From Spongiibacter pelagi (lineage in GTDB: Bacteria; Pseudomonadota; Gammaproteobacteria; Pseudomonadales; Spongiibacteraceae), in the NCBI RefSeq assembly GCF_014705705.1, contig NZ_JACXLD010000001.1, positions 496,001-560,000 of the forward strand: a DNA stretch of 64,000 nt. The letters are read 5' to 3'. Below the pieces are notes generated by a model, which did not search any database, was not told the DNA's origin, and saw only the letters and a list, made by a program, of their open reading frames with translations. Positions 45,417 through 53,810 of the stretch are shown piece by piece. Position 1 is the first letter of the stretch. Every line of letters starts with the position of its first letter. The translations under genes were made by a program, and so were the position numbers.

Positions 45417-45443
45417 GCGGCGTTACACACGCCGCTTTCTTTC
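45415..45443 (+). terminator. Intrinsic terminator after the TonB-like gene
   Basis: AAGCGGCGT (45415-45423) and ACGCCGCTT (45429-45437) form a perfect 9-bp stem with a 5-base loop, followed by TCTTTCC. It begins at the stop codon. Confidence 0.8.
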
Positions 45444-45552
45444 CTGCTTTCCTCTGAATTACGCCTGAGTCAATACTGACGGGTGTAATGCGTCTTCAGA
45501 CACGCTAGACTTGCCCGCTGTTGTTCCTAGGTTTACGTTTCTGAGAATCACC

Positions 45553-47067
45553 ATGCCGCAGTCTTATATCAAAAAAATCCTTGAAGCACGCGTTTACGAC
45601 GTGGCGATTGAGTCGCCGCTCGATCATGCGCGCCTTATGTCCAAACGTCTTGGCAATAATGTGCTGCTCAAGCGTGAAGATTTGCAGCCGGTGTTTTCCT
45701 TCAAGCTGCGCGGTGCCTACAACAAAATGATGCACCTCAGCGAAGAGGCGCGCGCCAAAGGCGTGGTGGCAGCCTCGGCGGGTAATCATGCTCAGGGTTT
45801 AGCGCTGTCGGCATTAAAGCTGGGTGTGAAAGCGACCATCGTAATGCCTAAAACCACGCCGCAAATTAAAGTGGACGCCGTGCGTTCTCGTGGCGGTAAA
45901 GTGGTTTTGCATGGTGATACCTACGACGAAGCCTCGACCTACGCCAAAAAATTGGTGGCTGAAAAGGGCATGGTCTATGTGCATCCCTACGATGACCCGG
46001 ATGTGATTGCGGGACAGGGAACAGTGGGTGTCGAGATTCTTCGTCAATGCACCGGCCCTCTGGACGTGGTGTTTGTGCCCGTGGGTGGTGGCGGTTTGGC
46101 GGCGGGTGTCGCGGCCTATATCAAGTATGTTCGCCCCGAAGTGAAAGTGATTGCGGTCGAGCCGGAAGATGCGGCGTGCTTGAAGCTGGCGCTGGAGAAA
46201 AATCGCCGTGCTACGCTGCCGGAAGTTGGCTTGTTTGCCGATGGTGTTGCCGTTGCCCAAATAGGCAAGGAAACGTTCCGGATATTGCGTAAAACCATCG
46301 ATGGGGTAATTACCGCAAACACCGACGAAATCTGTGCGGCGATCAAAGATATTTTTGACGACACCCGTTCTATTTCTGAACCGGCGGGTGCCTTGGCTCT
46401 GGCGGGCTTGAAAAAATACGTTGAACAGACCGGCTGCGAGGGCAAAACACTGGTAGCCATCGACAGTGGGGCCAACACCAATTTTGATCGCTTGCGCTAT
46501 ATTTCCGAGCGCACCGAAATTGGTGAGCAGCGCGAAGCGATTCTGAGCGTGACGATCCCCGAGCGCCCCGGTAGCTTCAAAAAATTCTGTAGTGCGCTGG
46601 GTAAGCGCAATATCACTGAGTTTAATTACCGCTTCGCCGATGATCGCGATGCGCAGATTTTTGTGGGCGTGTCGGTGCCGCAGGGCGGTCATCGTGATGA
46701 CCTGATAGAGAGCCTGACCAAGCTGGGATATCCGGTTGCTGATATGACTGAAAACGAAATGGCGAAGTTGCATATTCGCCATATGGTTGGCGGGCATCGT
46801 CCGGCGGTGGTGGAGTCAGAATTACTGTATCGCTTTGAGTTTCCTGAGCGCCCCGGTGCCTTGATGAATTTCCTCACGCGGCTTGGCAATCGCTGGAATA
46901 TTTCTCTCTTCCATTACCGCAACCACGGCGCGGCGTTTGGCCGGGTACTTGTCGGCTTGCAGGCGAGTCGTAAAGAGCGCGCTGAGATTGAGTCGTTTTT
47001 GGATAAGCTTGGTTATTCCTATCATGAAGAAAGTGATAACCCGGCTTACCATCTGTTCTTGAGTTAA
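45553..47067 (+). CDS. ilvA: Biosynthetic threonine ammonia-lyase IlvA
   Basis: The 504-residue PLP enzyme deaminates threonine to 2-oxobutanoate for isoleucine synthesis. The PLP domain shows VFSFKLRGAYNKM with the Schiff-base Lys and the glycine loop VPVGGGGLAAG. Two ACT-like domains follow (about 325-400 and 420-500; ERPGSFKKFCSALGKRNITEFNYR and ERPGALMNFLTRLGNRWNISLFHYR), the site of isoleucine feedback in the E. coli enzyme (514 residues). The ATG at 45553 was preferred over upstream starts because the family begins close to it. Confidence 0.95.
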   Translation: MPQSYIKKILEARVYDVAIESPLDHARLMSKRLGNNVLLKREDLQPVFSFKLRGAYNKMMHLSEEARAKGVVAASAGNHAQGLALSALKLGVKATIVMPKTTPQIKVDAVRSRGGKVVLHGDTYDEASTYAKKLVAEKGMVYVHPYDDPDVIAGQGTVGVEILRQCTGPLDVVFVPVGGGGLAAGVAAYIKYVRPEVKVIAVEPEDAACLKLALEKNRRATLPEVGLFADGVAVAQIGKETFRILRKTIDGVITANTDEICAAIKDIFDDTRSISEPAGALALAGLKKYVEQTGCEGKTLVAIDSGANTNFDRLRYISERTEIGEQREAILSVTIPERPGSFKKFCSALGKRNITEFNYRFADDRDAQIFVGVSVPQGGHRDDLIESLTKLGYPVADMTENEMAKLHIRHMVGGHRPAVVESELLYRFEFPERPGALMNFLTRLGNRWNISLFHYRNHGAAFGRVLVGLQASRKERAEIESFLDKLGYSYHEESDNPAYHLFLS

Positions 47068-47076
47068 TGCGCGCTC

Positions 47077-47667
47077 TCAGCGCCGCTGGATACGAATGGT
47101 CTCGCGCTCAGTGAGAATAATATCCAGCGGCACATCCCAGGGCTCGGTGGGTAGGCTATTCACTTCCTGAATGCTGTGAGCAATGCCTATCATCAGTGGC
47201 GGTGTATTGCGTTGCTTTTTAAAGCTGAAGCAACGATCGTAAAACCCGCCACCCATTCCCAGTCGATTTCCTTGTCGGTCAAACCCGACCAGCGGCATTA
47301 AAACCATATCGAGATTTTCTGCAGAAAATGCTGCGCGGCGCTTGTGTGCCGGCTCCTCAATACCAAAGCGGTTGGGAAACAGCCCCTGTCCCATTTGATA
47401 GCCATAGAATGACATTTGCGGCTTTTGGGGGTGAATCACAGGCAGATAGATTACTTGCCGCAGAAGGCGAAATTGATTCAGCAAATCTGAACAGGAAACT
47501 TCGCCGTCATTTGCTAAATAAGCGGCAATGTTTTTTGAATGTTCAAACTCGGGGAGGGCAAAAAGGGCTTTGGCGATATTGCGGCTGGCGCGGGCCTGTG
47601 CGCCTTCAGAGAGTGCGCGTCGGGCTTGCCGAAGTTGGCTGCGCAGCGCGGATTTAGACAATAACAT
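47077..47667 (-). CDS. ygfA: 5-formyltetrahydrofolate cyclo-ligase family protein
   Basis: The 196-residue protein has N-terminal SKSALRSQLRQARRALS and the cyclo-ligase signature PLVGFDRQGNRLGMGGGFYDR. The enzyme uses ATP to convert 5-formyl-THF to 5,10-methenyl-THF. It lies directly downstream of 6S RNA, as in E. coli, where the two are co-transcribed. The gene is on the minus strand; the ATG is at 47667. Confidence 0.93.
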   Translation of the reverse strand: MLLSKSALRSQLRQARRALSEGAQARASRNIAKALFALPEFEHSKNIAAYLANDGEVSCSDLLNQFRLLRQVIYLPVIHPQKPQMSFYGYQMGQGLFPNRFGIEEPAHKRRAAFSAENLDMVLMPLVGFDRQGNRLGMGGGFYDRCFSFKKQRNTPPLMIGIAHSIQEVNSLPTEPWDVPLDIILTERETIRIQRR

Positions 47668-47672
47668 TCAGT

Positions 47673-47852
47673 AAGGCCCCGAGGTACCGCTGGCTACGTG
47701 ACCCTTGAACCCAGTGGTTCAAGGTGGATTGTTCCGTAGCATCTTTAGGCTTTCCGTCACGCGGACATGCACACCGATACTAGCTGGAACTCTCCGGGTT
47801 TAAAAGCATCGGCTCAGGGGATTGGTAACCTGGCGAATACCTCAGGATGGGG
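47673..47852 (-). ncRNA. ssrS: 6S RNA
   Basis: The minus strand carries the conserved 6S features: CCCCTGAGCCGATG near the 5' side, then a 3' block with CCTTGAACC, GGTTCAAGGG and a closing stem in which CCTGAGGTA at the 5' end pairs with TACCTCGGG at the 3' end. 6S RNA mimics an open promoter and sequesters sigma70 RNA polymerase in stationary phase. The ends are approximate. The zapA-6S-ygfA order is conserved in gammaproteobacteria. Confidence 0.93.
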
Positions 47853-47934
47853 TGAATTATAACGGTCGCCAGCCCTTAAAAAAACAGGTGGCTTCTACGG
47901 ATTGAGCCGGTGAGTCTTGGAATAGTCTTCTAGA

Positions 47935-48243
47935 CTAACTGATTTCCAGTTGCCGGCAGCGGTGCAGGGTTTCTTCAATGCGTTCACTAATACGCTTAAC
48001 CGCTGCGGTTTCAGATTGGCTCGAGGCGCCTTTTTGCTGAGTCTGTAATAACTCGTGACTGATATTGAGGGCCGCCATGACCGCAATGCGCTCTAGGCCG
48101 ATCACTTTGCCGGTGGTGCGAATTTCGCGCATTTGCTTGTCGAGGTGTTGGGCCGCTTGGATCAAGCCTTGCTGCTGGTCGGTGGGGCAGGCAACCTGAA
48201 ATTCCTTATCAAGAATTTTTACGCTGACGGTCTGGGTGCTCAA
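47935..48243 (-). CDS. zapA: Cell division protein ZapA
   Basis: The 102-residue protein has N-terminal VSVKILDKEFQVACPTDQQQGLIQAAQHLDKQMREIR, the ZapA globular domain, followed by a C-terminal coiled coil. ZapA binds and bundles FtsZ filaments at the division ring. It lies upstream of 6S RNA on the minus strand. Confidence 0.93.
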   Translation of the reverse strand: MSTQTVSVKILDKEFQVACPTDQQQGLIQAAQHLDKQMREIRTTGKVIGLERIAVMAALNISHELLQTQQKGASSQSETAAVKRISERIEETLHRCRQLEIS

Positions 48244-48265
48244 CGGGCTTCTCCGAGTAAACGAG

Positions 48266-48475
48266 TTACTGATCTTTTTCTAATGTGCGCAAGCGTTGAA
48301 TCATCGACTCGACCTTGGCTCTGGCAGCGTCGGTCTTCTCGATAAGCTGCTCGCGCTCTTCGCGCCATAATCTGGCGTCAGCTTTCAGGGAGCGATTTTC
48401 TCGATCTAGCTGATCGCAAAGCTGGATCAGCTCGTCGACCCGGCTTTCAATCAGCTTCAGTTGCCTGTCGTCCAT
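48266..48475 (-). CDS. ZapB-like small coiled-coil protein (TIGR02449 type)
   Basis: The 69-residue protein is almost entirely coiled coil (IESRVDELIQLCDQLDRENRSLKADARLW). It resembles the small TIGR02449-type protein encoded upstream of zapA in many gammaproteobacteria. A role in the division ring with ZapA is inferred from the neighbourhood. I chose the internal ATG (MDDRQL) over an upstream ATG at 48520, because the family begins there and the extension looks non-homologous. Confidence 0.8.
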   Translation of the reverse strand: MDDRQLKLIESRVDELIQLCDQLDRENRSLKADARLWREEREQLIEKTDAARAKVESMIQRLRTLEKDQ

Positions 48476-48647
48476 TCCCGATGCTCTCTGGTGCGCGCTG
48501 TTATTTAAATAAGATTTCAAACAAGCGCGGCAAGTGATTGTATTGATGATAAATAGTAGATTGAGGCCAGACGGGGGTCAATGCCGATGGGGTGGAATCA
48601 GTGTCTCATATTGAGAAAAGCGCGGCGGCTCACAGTGAGTCCAAAAT

Positions 48648-48675
48648 AGCGTTCGATTTTATGAGTGAGCAGAGC
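48648..48675 (+). repeat. Left copy of a 28-bp perfect direct repeat
   Basis: The 28-bp block is identical to 51785-51812. It begins AGCGTTCGATTTTATG and ends AGCAGAGC. The two copies flank the two-gene nuclease/AlbA_2 cassette. The rest of 48476-48895, between zapB-like and the nuclease gene, is non-coding with promoter-like sequences. Confidence 0.93.
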
Positions 48676-48789
48676 CGGCTTGGTTTGCGGTGCTTTATGA
48701 AAATGAGATGCCAAATCCGGGGCGTTATATAAATGAGAATATTCGCCAAACTTGATTAAAAAATACATCTTTGAGTTTAACGTTCTGTT

Positions 48790-48817
48790 TTAACTCGTTT
48801 TTCTTGGGGTGTATAGT
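48790..48817 (+). promoter_or_regulatory. Candidate promoter of the cassette
   Basis: TTAACT (48790-48795) and TATAGT (48812-48817) are separated by 16 bases, about 80 bases before the nuclease gene. The -10 matches 5 of 6 consensus positions. Confidence 0.4.
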
Positions 48818-48895
48818 CAATCAATAGCGCTGTAACCAGTAAAATTAAATTTACCCTGAAATGGTAGAAATGCAGGACGCAATAGAGGTATAGGA

Positions 48896-50068
48896 ATGTT
48901 CACCGTTAACCACCAGACTAATCGCATCAATCCAGTAAAGATAAAAACGTTCAGTGAGCTGGGGTTCACAGAGCGTAAGCACTTACAGGAATGGCTGGCC
49001 TATCAGCCTGATGCTTTGGGTGAAGAGCTGCTGATTATCCAGAAGGAGTTTGATGGTTTTGACGACACCCGTGAGCGTCTTGATCTTCTGGCGCTGGATA
49101 AAGATGGCAATCTGGTGATTATCGAAAACAAGCTGGATGACAGTGGCCGCGATGTGGTGTGGCAGGCACTGAAATACGCCTCCTACTGCGCGAGCCTGAC
49201 AAAGGGGCAAATAGTTGAAATTTACCAGCAGTACTTGCACCGCTATCAGCCAACAATTCAGGCTGGAGAATCCCTAGCCCAGGCAGGGCAGCTCAGTGAT
49301 GCGGCTTCGCATATTTGTGAGTTCCTTGATGCGCCAGATCTGGATGAAGTAAAGCTCAATCTGGGCAATAGTCAGCGAATCATGCTGGTTGCCGCCAACT
49401 TCCGCAAGGAAGTCACCAGCACCGCTCTTTGGCTGCTCGGTCAGGGCATTAGTGTGCAATGCTTTAAAGTCACACCCTACTCTCTGGGGGAGCAGTTATT
49501 AATCAATATCGATCAGATTATTCCCACGCCTGAAGCTAGGGAGCTGATGATTGGAATTAGTGCTAAGGAAGCGGAGGAGAAAACCACCGAGGTGGTGCTT
49601 AAAAATCGGCACTCAGTTCGCAGGGAATACTGGGAGCAAGTGCTAGAAGTTTTCCAGAAAAGCCCCTGCACCTTGTACAACAATATCAGCCCCGGCAAAG
49701 ACCATTGGCTTTCCGCCGGCTCGGGGTTGAGCGGCTGTCCTTACAATTTGATTTTCAATAAAACTGAGTTGCGTGTGGAGCTTTGGATTAGTCGGGTTAA
49801 TACCGTTGAAAACAAATTTCTCTTTGATTTGCTGCTGGGGCTTAAAGGCGAAATCGAAAAACGTTTCGGCGATGCACTTGAATGGATGCGCCTAGACGAG
49901 AAGAAATCCTGTCGCATTCAATATTCTTGTGCGGTGGACGCTTTCAATAAAGACACTTGGACAGAATCGGTTGCCTGGCATCTGGAATATATGAGTAAGT
50001 TGGAGAATGCGCTGAAGCAGCCGTTGCAGCGTGCAGCCGAAGCGCTTAAACAGCAGAATTTTGACTAA
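48896..50068 (+). CDS. PD-(D/E)XK-like nuclease, NucS/DUF91-type N-terminus, DUF4268-like C-terminus
   Basis: The 390-residue protein has an N-terminal nuclease-like core: D63 in RERLDLLALD and the E-x-K pair E77/K79 in VIIENKLDD, followed by QALKYASY, as in NucS/DUF91-type PD-(D/E)XK enzymes. The C-terminal half (about 245-390; RREYWEQVLEVF to WHLEYMSKLENAL) resembles DUF4268. Such proteins are often found in defence and restriction loci. A GAGG site precedes the ATG. It forms a two-gene unit with the next gene (9-base gap). Confidence 0.75.
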   Translation: MFTVNHQTNRINPVKIKTFSELGFTERKHLQEWLAYQPDALGEELLIIQKEFDGFDDTRERLDLLALDKDGNLVIIENKLDDSGRDVVWQALKYASYCASLTKGQIVEIYQQYLHRYQPTIQAGESLAQAGQLSDAASHICEFLDAPDLDEVKLNLGNSQRIMLVAANFRKEVTSTALWLLGQGISVQCFKVTPYSLGEQLLINIDQIIPTPEARELMIGISAKEAEEKTTEVVLKNRHSVRREYWEQVLEVFQKSPCTLYNNISPGKDHWLSAGSGLSGCPYNLIFNKTELRVELWISRVNTVENKFLFDLLLGLKGEIEKRFGDALEWMRLDEKKSCRIQYSCAVDAFNKDTWTESVAWHLEYMSKLENALKQPLQRAAEALKQQNFD

Positions 50069-50077
50069 GGCGTTGTG

Positions 50078-51547
50078 ATGGCGGTAGACAGAAGCTTGGA
50101 ATACTTGCAGTCCTTGTTAAGGGAGCTGTGTGCACTGCCTCAGGAAACCGAGTGGGTTGAGTTCAAGCATAACAACGATGATGTTCCGGTGATTGGTGAA
50201 TATATTTCAGCGCTGGCGAATTCGGCAGCCTTGATGGGTAAGCAGTCTGCGTATCTGGTGTGGGGCGTTGAGAATGATAGCCACAAGGTAATTGGTACTA
50301 CATTCAAGCCCTCGACAACGCGCTACAAGCAGCAGGAGCTGGAAAGCTGGCTGTTGCAAAAAATATCACCAAAGATTCATTTTCGTTTGTTTGAATTTGA
50401 CAGCCTTAACGAGCTGCCGGTAGTTATTCTTGAAATTCAGGCGGCGGCAAATAATCCGGTGCAATTTGAGGGTGTAGAGTTTATTCGCATTGGTTCTTAT
50501 AAAAAGAAGCTGAAGGAGTATCCCGAGAAGGAGCGAGAGTTATGGCGTGTATTTGACAAAACGCCCTTTGAGCGACAAATGGCTGCTTCGAATTTAAGTG
50601 CTGATGAGGTGCTGAAGCTACTGGATTACCCCGCCTATTTTGAATTAACAGGATTGCCTTTACCGGAGAATCGTGCGGGCATTTTGAATGCATTAAGGGC
50701 AGATCAGTTGATACAGAAAGTCCCTGGAGGCCAATGGGGGATCGCCAATCTGGGAGCTATTCTGTTTGCGAAAAAATTGCAAAATTTCCAACATCTTGGA
50801 CGAAAAGCAGTGCGTCTTATTTTATATCGGGGCAACAGCCGTATTGAAACCGTACGAGAAATGGAAGGGAATAAAGGCTATGCCGTTGGCTTCGAAGGTC
50901 TGATCGATTACTTAAAAACGCTATTGCCCTCCAATGAGGAAATTGGCAAAGCCTTTCGTAAAGAGGTGCCAATGTATCCAGAGTTGGCTATTCGTGAGTT
51001 GGTAGCGAACGCGATTATTCATCAGGATTTTTCTGCGACTGGTACTGGCCCGATGATCGAAATATTTGATACCAGAATGGAAATAACCAACCCTGGTATT
51101 CCCTTGGTCGAGACGGATCGGTTTTTGGACTCACCACCGCAAAGCCGAAATGAAGCGCTCGCCTCATTTATGCGCCGCATCAATATTTGTGAAGAGCGTG
51201 GCTCTGGGGTTGATAAAGTGGTATTTCAGACCGAGTTCTACCAGTTGCCTGCGCCCATCTTTGAGGTTACAGACAACCACACTCGCTCTGTTTTATTTGG
51301 TCATAAACCATTTTCTGAAATGGATAAGGAAGATCGTATTCGAGCGTGCTATCTGCATTGCTGCCTGCGTTATGTGAACCGGGAGCCAACTAACAATAGC
51401 TCTCTGAGAGAGCGGTTTGGAATTGAACAAAGGAACCAAGCGCAAGTTAGTCGTGTGATAAGGGATACGATTGCTGCGGGTCGAATTCGGCCGTATGACC
51501 CGGATGCGGGTACTAAGGCAATGCGTTACATTCCGGCCTGGGCCTGA
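50078..51547 (+). CDS. AlbA_2 / GHKL-ATPase / winged-helix protein (Schlafen-like N-terminus)
   Basis: The 489-residue protein has an N-terminal AlbA_2 (Schlafen-like) domain (ETEWVEFKHNN near residues 23-33). A GHKL-type ATP site follows, with N-box ELVANAIIHQDFS (about 307-319), EITNPG (about 334-339) and ERGSGVDKV (about 373-381). The C-terminal winged helix includes RERFGIEQRNQAQVSRVI. Proteins of this architecture, annotated as putative transcriptional regulators or RecG-like, are common in defence islands. I chose ATG 50078 (AAGG at 7 bases) over GTG 50075. Function with the nuclease is inferred. Confidence 0.82.
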   Translation: MAVDRSLEYLQSLLRELCALPQETEWVEFKHNNDDVPVIGEYISALANSAALMGKQSAYLVWGVENDSHKVIGTTFKPSTTRYKQQELESWLLQKISPKIHFRLFEFDSLNELPVVILEIQAAANNPVQFEGVEFIRIGSYKKKLKEYPEKERELWRVFDKTPFERQMAASNLSADEVLKLLDYPAYFELTGLPLPENRAGILNALRADQLIQKVPGGQWGIANLGAILFAKKLQNFQHLGRKAVRLILYRGNSRIETVREMEGNKGYAVGFEGLIDYLKTLLPSNEEIGKAFRKEVPMYPELAIRELVANAIIHQDFSATGTGPMIEIFDTRMEITNPGIPLVETDRFLDSPPQSRNEALASFMRRINICEERGSGVDKVVFQTEFYQLPAPIFEVTDNHTRSVLFGHKPFSEMDKEDRIRACYLHCCLRYVNREPTNNSSLRERFGIEQRNQAQVSRVIRDTIAAGRIRPYDPDAGTKAMRYIPAWA

Positions 51548-51887
51548 TTTGCTTGACCGTTGCTTGACGCAGATGGTGCTGTTGCGAGGCTTTTTTTTCT
51601 AACTTGTTGTTTTTGTTGGTTAAGTTTGTTTTTGTTTGTTTGATTCTTGTGTGGCAGAGCTGGGTTCAAATGGGTTTTGTAAGACGGTTATTTGATTGAG
51701 CGTCTCTCGGATGAAGCAGCTAAAAATTCTTAATCGCTTATTTTACCCATCTACAGAATTTTCTTTTGAGCAATTTTAGTTTTAAGCGTTCGATTTTATG
51801 AGTGAGCAGAGCTAACATTTGCGATCACCATTGCGTAGCAAATACAGTTATAGAAACACCGGTAACAATAGGAAAAGTGAGGTTTTA
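51548..51887. other. Non-coding interval after the cassette, containing the right direct repeat
   Basis: The 340 bases include a G/T-rich tract around 51600-51660 (TTGTTTTTGTTGG-type), AT-rich DNA, and the right repeat copy. The beginning of the ygfB promoter region is also here. No gene is supported and no strong terminator was found after the AlbA_2 gene. Confidence 0.5.
51785..51812 (+). repeat. Right copy of the 28-bp perfect direct repeat
   Basis: This block is identical over 28 bases to 48648-48675, in the same orientation. It lies 75 bases before the ygfB start and marks the right border of the cassette. The repeat distance is 3137 bp. Confidence 0.93.
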
Positions 51888-52469
51888 ATGGCGCAGCAGT
51901 TGGATCACGACGGGCTGGCAGATATTTTTCTCGCCTTGGGGGCATTGTCGCCGCCGGCGGAGTTGCACGGTTACGCCTCGGGGTATGTGGCCGCAGGGGG
52001 TAAAACGATTGCCGAAGAAGCGTGGCCGCAGCATTGTATGGAGCTGCTGGATTGCGAGCAGCCCAACCCCGAGCAGGCGGTGGAGTTGTATCGGGTTTAC
52101 AGTTCGGTAAAGCAGGATTTAACCAGCAATAATATGGACTTTTTGTTGTTGCTGCCCGGCGAGGAGTTTGAGCTGGGCCTGCGTTTGGCCAGTTTGGGGC
52201 AGTGGTGCCAAGGATTTCTGACTGGCTTTGCCATGGCCGGTAAGCAGCGTTTGGCGGAAAAGGGCTCCAGCAAATATTCCGATGAATTAACCGAGGCGCT
52301 GGGAGATATTGCCGCCATCGCGCAGATATCTGAAGATGAAGCGGGTGATGAGCAGGGCGAGCAAGACTTTTTTGCAATCTGCGAGTATTTGCGCGTTGTC
52401 ACCATGACCATTTATGCGGAGTGTGTCGACCTCTCTGCGCAGCAGCCGGCCTCTGGGCGTCTGCATTAA
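51888..52469 (+). CDS. ygfB: UPF0149 (YgfB) family protein
   Basis: The 193-residue protein shows UPF0149 features: LHGYASGYVAAGG near the start, FLLLLPGEEFELGLRLASLGQWCQGFLTGFAMAG in the middle and FAICEYLRVVTMTIY near the end. No function is fixed for YgfB in most species. In E. coli, ygfB-pepP-ubiH-ubiI lie divergent from zapA; here the cassette separates them. The ATG at 51888 has a GTGAGG ribosome site. Confidence 0.92.
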   Translation: MAQQLDHDGLADIFLALGALSPPAELHGYASGYVAAGGKTIAEEAWPQHCMELLDCEQPNPEQAVELYRVYSSVKQDLTSNNMDFLLLLPGEEFELGLRLASLGQWCQGFLTGFAMAGKQRLAEKGSSKYSDELTEALGDIAAIAQISEDEAGDEQGEQDFFAICEYLRVVTMTIYAECVDLSAQQPASGRLH

Positions 52470-52493
52470 AAATACCTTACAGCCGAGTTATTG

Positions 52494-53810
52494 ATGAGTA
52501 TCACCAAGCAGGAATATCAGCGCCGCCGTCAGCAATTGATGGCACTTATGGAATCCGACAGCATTGCCATTGTGCCTTCGGCAGGTATGACGGTACGCAG
52601 CCGCGATTCGGAATATGCCTTTCGGCAAGACAGTGACTTCTATTATTTAAGCGGTTTTGACGAACCCGATGCGGTGCTTGTGTTATTGCCGGGCCGGTCG
52701 GCGGGTGAGTTTATTTTGTTTTGTCGCGATCGCGATCCGGCAATGGAGCTGTGGAATGGCTATCGTGCTGGGCCAGAAGGGGCCTGTTCAAAATACGGTG
52801 CTGATGATGCCTTCCCGATTGATGATATTGATGAAATTCTGCCGGGCCTGATCGAGGGGCGGCAGCGTCTTTATTATGCAATGGGGCGTCACGCTGAGTT
52901 TGATCAGCATGTGATGCAGTGGGTGAATGTGATTCGCTCCAAGGTGCGCAGTGGCGCGCAACCGCCGGGGGAGTTTCTCGACCTCGATCACCTGCTGCAC
53001 GATATGCGCTTATTTAAGAGTGCGGCTGAATTAAAAATTATGCGACAGGCGGGGCAAATTTCTGCCCGTGCGCACAGCCGTGCGATGCGTTATTGCAAGC
53101 CCGGCGTGTATGAATATCAGCTAGAGGCGGAAATCCAACACGAGTTTGCGATGGCGGGCGCCCGTTTTCCGGCCTATAGTTCGATTGTCGGCGGCGGTGC
53201 CAACGGCTGTATTTTGCACTATGTTGAAAACCGTGATCAGTTGCGCGATGGCGATTTAGTCTTGATTGACGCGGGCTGTGAATTGCACGGTTACGCGGCG
53301 GATATTACTCGAACCTTCCCGGTGAATGGGCGTTTCTCAAAAGAACAGCAAGCCTTGTATGAAGTGGTGTTGGCGGCCCAGTCGGCGGCTTTTGAAGTGA
53401 TTCGTCCCGGTAATCACTGGAACGACCCTCATGAGGCAACGGTAAAGGTGATCACGCAGGGTTTACTGGATTTGGGTTTATTGCAGGGTGAGTTAAACGC
53501 CCTGATCGAAACCGAAGCCTATCGCCCGTTCTATATGCATCGCGCCGGTCACTGGTTGGGTATGGATGTGCACGACGTTGGCGACTACAAAGTTGGTGGT
53601 CAGTGGCGGGTGCTGGAATCCAATATGGTTATGACCGTTGAGCCGGGTATTTATGTGGCGCCAGACAATAAAGATGTCGAGGCGCGCTGGCGCGGCATTG
53701 GCATCCGTATTGAGGATGATGTGGTGGTGCGCAAGGGTGACTGTGAAATTCTCACCGAGGACGTGCCCAAGTCGATCTCTGAAATTGAGGCGTTAATGGC
53801 CCATGGCTGA
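52494..53810 (+). CDS. pepP: Xaa-Pro aminopeptidase P
   Basis: The 438-residue metallopeptidase removes N-terminal residues next to proline. Metal ligands lie in VLIDAGCELHGYAADITRTFPV, HRAGHWLGMDVHDVGDY and TVEPGIYV. The N-terminal domain (SITKQEYQRRRQQLMALM) is typical. The length matches E. coli PepP (441). An ATG at 52494 was preferred over a TTG one codon earlier. It overlaps ubiH by 8 bases. Confidence 0.95.
   Translation: MSITKQEYQRRRQQLMALMESDSIAIVPSAGMTVRSRDSEYAFRQDSDFYYLSGFDEPDAVLVLLPGRSAGEFILFCRDRDPAMELWNGYRAGPEGACSKYGADDAFPIDDIDEILPGLIEGRQRLYYAMGRHAEFDQHVMQWVNVIRSKVRSGAQPPGEFLDLDHLLHDMRLFKSAAELKIMRQAGQISARAHSRAMRYCKPGVYEYQLEAEIQHEFAMAGARFPAYSSIVGGGANGCILHYVENRDQLRDGDLVLIDAGCELHGYAADITRTFPVNGRFSKEQQALYEVVLAAQSAAFEVIRPGNHWNDPHEATVKVITQGLLDLGLLQGELNALIETEAYRPFYMHRAGHWLGMDVHDVGDYKVGGQWRVLESNMVMTVEPGIYVAPDNKDVEARWRGIGIRIEDDVVVRKGDCEILTEDVPKSISEIEALMAHG

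Noticed and set aside
45814-46797. Long open frame on the minus strand opposite ilvA (327 codons)
   Set aside because: It is antisense to the clear IlvA gene and the translation is compositionally odd with no recognisable domain.
48648-51812. 28-bp direct repeats as a transposon target duplication
   Set aside because: Target-site duplications are usually 2-14 bp, no transposase or terminal inverted repeats are present, so a recombination-type (att-like) repeat is more likely.
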